This document shows, one piece after another, positions 61,740-64,000 of a DNA stretch of 64,000 bases (position 1 is the stretch's first letter; each line of letters begins with the position of its first letter). The notes beneath the pieces were generated by a model. That model worked only from the letters and a program-made list of their open reading frames with translations. It searched no databases and had not been told where the DNA came from. The position numbers were made by a program, and so were the translations under genes. The stretch comes from Cranoglanis bouderius (taxonomy: Eukaryota > Chordata > Actinopteri > Siluriformes > Cranoglanididae), in contig CM042567.1 of assembly GCA_023630585.1 (NCBI GenBank), positions 1,885,001-1,949,000 of the forward strand. Reading direction: 5' to 3'.

Positions 61740-63827
61740 TTTTAAAGACGACACACAAAGTTTGTCTTGCATTTAAAGCTACATATTTAGATGTAAATCT
61801 GAAATGCATAAAATTGCAATTACATTTTTTAGGAAATTGGAATTTTTTCATGATTTGGAACAACTCATGAAAAGATGGGAGTCGGGAGTGGCAGATTGTT
61901 CTAAAGGGTGGCAGGTTTTCCTCTGTGCCACCCCTAGAGCCACGCCCTGATCACTAATATCTGTTTTAAATGGATAGTATGTGTGTACTGTGTCTTTGTT
62001 TAATAATGTGTGTGTGTGTGTGTGTGTAGGTGAGTGACTTGACCGAGTCTCAGCGCACGGATGAGAGCGATGCCTGCATGCTTTTCCTGTCCGATGGGAC
62101 GGTGTTCATCCCCGCGGTGCTCAGCGCCGCCGCCTGGGAGCACATGCAGGAGTGAGTACAACACACACACACACACACACAACTTATTAACTACATGTTA
62201 TGACACCAGCAACTAAACACCTGAGCCCTCGCCTAATTTTACACCATCATCAGCAGCAGCAGCAGCAGCAGCCTATTGTGTTAAATCAGCCTGAACCTAT
62301 CGATCCAAAACACACTTAAAAACGTGTTTAACACTCAAATATAACCCGAACTCTACACTATGAAACACTGAAGCAGGTTTATCTTCTTTTTAGAAACTTA
62401 GAAAAGAGATTTTTCAGCTTTGCAGGGTTTTTTAACGTATACACTTGTTAAGATTTCATGAGTTCATACAAGAGTTAAACAGATTAATAGATTACAAAGC
62501 AGGAGAATTATTACTGCACCAAATATCTAAGCTTTAGAAGTGAATAATAATCTGTTTATTTAATATAAATGTATGCCTTACTGTATTTATGTTAGTAAAA
62601 ATGAAGTAGAATATTAATAGATTTGTCCTCAAACTGCAGTCAGTGGTGGGCCCTGCTATTTATTTTTTCATATTTATTTATTTTGTAATAATTATCAAAA
62701 TATGAATGGATTGCATACATGGGTACATGTCGTAGTGCGCTATTAATATTAAAAGTAACATTAATATTATTTTTAAAGTCATATTTCAAAAGTAACTGAA
62801 AGATTTCGAAAGTAAACATTATCTGTTCGTATAAATGTATCATTTATTTGTTTTTTTTTTAATCAACAAGACACATTTTAATATCTGTTCTTTTTTACAT
62901 ATTTATCTATTTATTTAAAAATAATTATCCGATGTATGGATTGTCCTACAGGGGTTTGCATCAATCATAGTAATATTAAAGGTCATATCCATATTTTAAA
63001 TACTATTTTAATCATTTTTAATAGTAGTTTAATGTTCATTTTAAAAGTAAATACTATTATTTTTTAGAAACTTTTCCTTTCCAAAGCTCATGAAAAGTAA
63101 GTCGTCCTCAACCGGGAGTTAAATTAAATCCTGAATCGATTAATTAATTCAATTAATCATTTAAAAAAAAATATGTTATATAATATATCCGAGGGTCTGA
63201 GGTTTGAGCGACGTGTGTGTTTCAGGTTGGAGGAGAGAGACACGTTTTCAGGTCTGGACAACACGACGGTGTCGGTGCGAAAATTCCAGCTGAACTTCCA
63301 CATGGACCCGGAGCTGGTACAGCATAGAAACGCACAATCGCATACACAGCTGTGTGCAAAATTTTACACACCCTCAGGATAAATAAATGAATAGCAATAG
63401 GTTATGCAGTGTTTGTTTTCAAACATCATCCTTTATTATCCCAAGTAACAGAAAACAATGGTTAAATAAAAGTGTGTTAAGATATCGATAGTAAAACAGA
63501 AATATATCCGTTTAAAAGTTTGCGCCCTTTTTAATATGATATAAAGATTCTCTCATTATTGTCCGGCCCTTTGCTTTTAAGCTCTTTTCTTTTTTTTCCC
63601 CTTTTCAGACAACCTGTCAGTTTTATCTCAGTGTTAATCAGATCGTCACTGTGGGACGGGTCAGTCGGCATCACCGCCCCCCGAGCTGGCAAGACATTTC
63701 CGTGATACACAATAATTACATTTTAAATACTCAGTTTCATTTAAAAAGCCAAAATATTTCTAACCGTCTCTTTCACTTTCAGCACGATGATGCCGTCAGT
63801 CAGGCAACAAATCCTGAAGACGTGGCG
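60457..63827 (+). CDS. acd: ACD (shelterin subunit TPP1), first five exons, continues beyond the window
   Basis: TPP1 joins POT1 to TIN2 at telomeres and recruits telomerase through its OB fold. Exons: 60457-60564, 62030-62151, 63226-63316, 63609-63701 and 63783-63827, all in phase. The protein starts MRRYRTESEPEPWIEQLI, matching the RPWIRELI start of the human OB fold. ACMLFLSDGTVFIPAVLSAA corresponds to the human ATLLVSDGTHSVRCLV strand pair. WEHMQELEERDTFSG lies where the TEL patch is in human, and CQFYLSVNQIVTV matches EFYLQVDRFSLL. Exon 4's donor is ambiguous: gtgata at 63702 keeps the frame, while a GC donor at 63689 would not. The POT1- and TIN2-binding regions would lie beyond the window. 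Human ACD is in the same 16q22 cluster as THAP11, CENPT and GFOD2. Confidence 0.88.
61707..61738. repeat. (TTG)n microsatellite in ACD intron 1
   Basis: Ten or so TTG units. The 1.47-kb intron holds no other recognisable feature. Confidence 0.9.
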
Positions 63828-63829
63828 GT

Positions 63830-63831
<2 letters not shown>

Positions 63832-63883
<52 letters not shown>
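63832..63883. repeat. (TG)n tract at the ACD exon 5 donor
   Basis: GT repeat begins within the donor gtacgtgtgt. Confidence 0.95.
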
Positions 63884-63885
<2 letters not shown>

Positions 63886-64000
63886 TTTGCGATATACCAG
63901 GTAAAAATTCTCCCAACTGTATTTACTATATCTATATAGTAATTAGGTATATATTATATAGGTACTATATTTATATCGTCACTGATATTGTTATCGCGAT

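Overview
The window is nuclear DNA of a ray-finned fish. Five multi-exon, protein-coding vertebrate genes can be reassembled exon by exon with GT-AG introns and consistent phases. The introns are compact and full of (CA)n/(TG)n, (AT)n and (CT)n microsatellites. Several Tc1/mariner-type transposons and many short inverted-repeat elements (MITEs) are present, as is usual in teleosts. The species cannot be fixed from sequence alone; an otophysan such as a catfish is a plausible but weak guess.

Layout, left to right. (1) 22-258 +: last coding exon of a gene I do not recognise. (2) 4654-14355 +: COG4, 19 coding exons, complete (777 aa). (3) 17005-17829 -: THAP11, one exon, complete (274 aa), convergent with COG4 and divergent from CENPT. 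(4) 19140-30875 +: CENPT, 15 coding exons (967 aa), with a recent in-frame internal duplication and a histone-fold C-terminus. (5) 33281-36394 +: a GFOD2-type Gfo/Idh/MocA protein, 3 coding exons (367 aa). (6) 39804-42170 +: a gene predicted to carry two BED zinc fingers and a coiled coil, 3 exons (366 aa). (7) 44253-56806 +: VRK3, 14 coding exons (483 aa), a pseudokinase with an N-terminal zinc ribbon. (8) 60457-63827 + and continuing out of the window: first five exons of ACD (shelterin TPP1). In mammals THAP11, CENPT, GFOD2 and ACD lie in one small region (human 16q22), so part of the gene order is conserved.

The genes are not an operon or a dedicated system. They are housekeeping genes for Golgi tethering (COG4), transcription (THAP11), kinetochore (CENPT) and telomere (ACD) functions. 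One regulatory link is suggested: motifs resembling the THAP11/ZNF143 (SBS) site lie upstream of both THAP11 and CENPT, and two more lie at 36779 and 39195.

The rest is mobile and repeat DNA. There are four sizeable Tc1-like copies (two nearly whole), with further relics and ends, a LINE 3' end, at least six TIR-bounded MITEs, two intronic minisatellites (about 65 bp in COG4, 17 bp in CENPT), and a 1.3 kb TTTC-based array in VRK3. Two Tc1 elements landed inside older repeats, so their insertion order can be read. I found no evidence of an undescribed gene system. The best leads are the CENPT internal duplication, the SBS motif set, the double-BED gene and the (TG)n tracts that form many splice acceptors.
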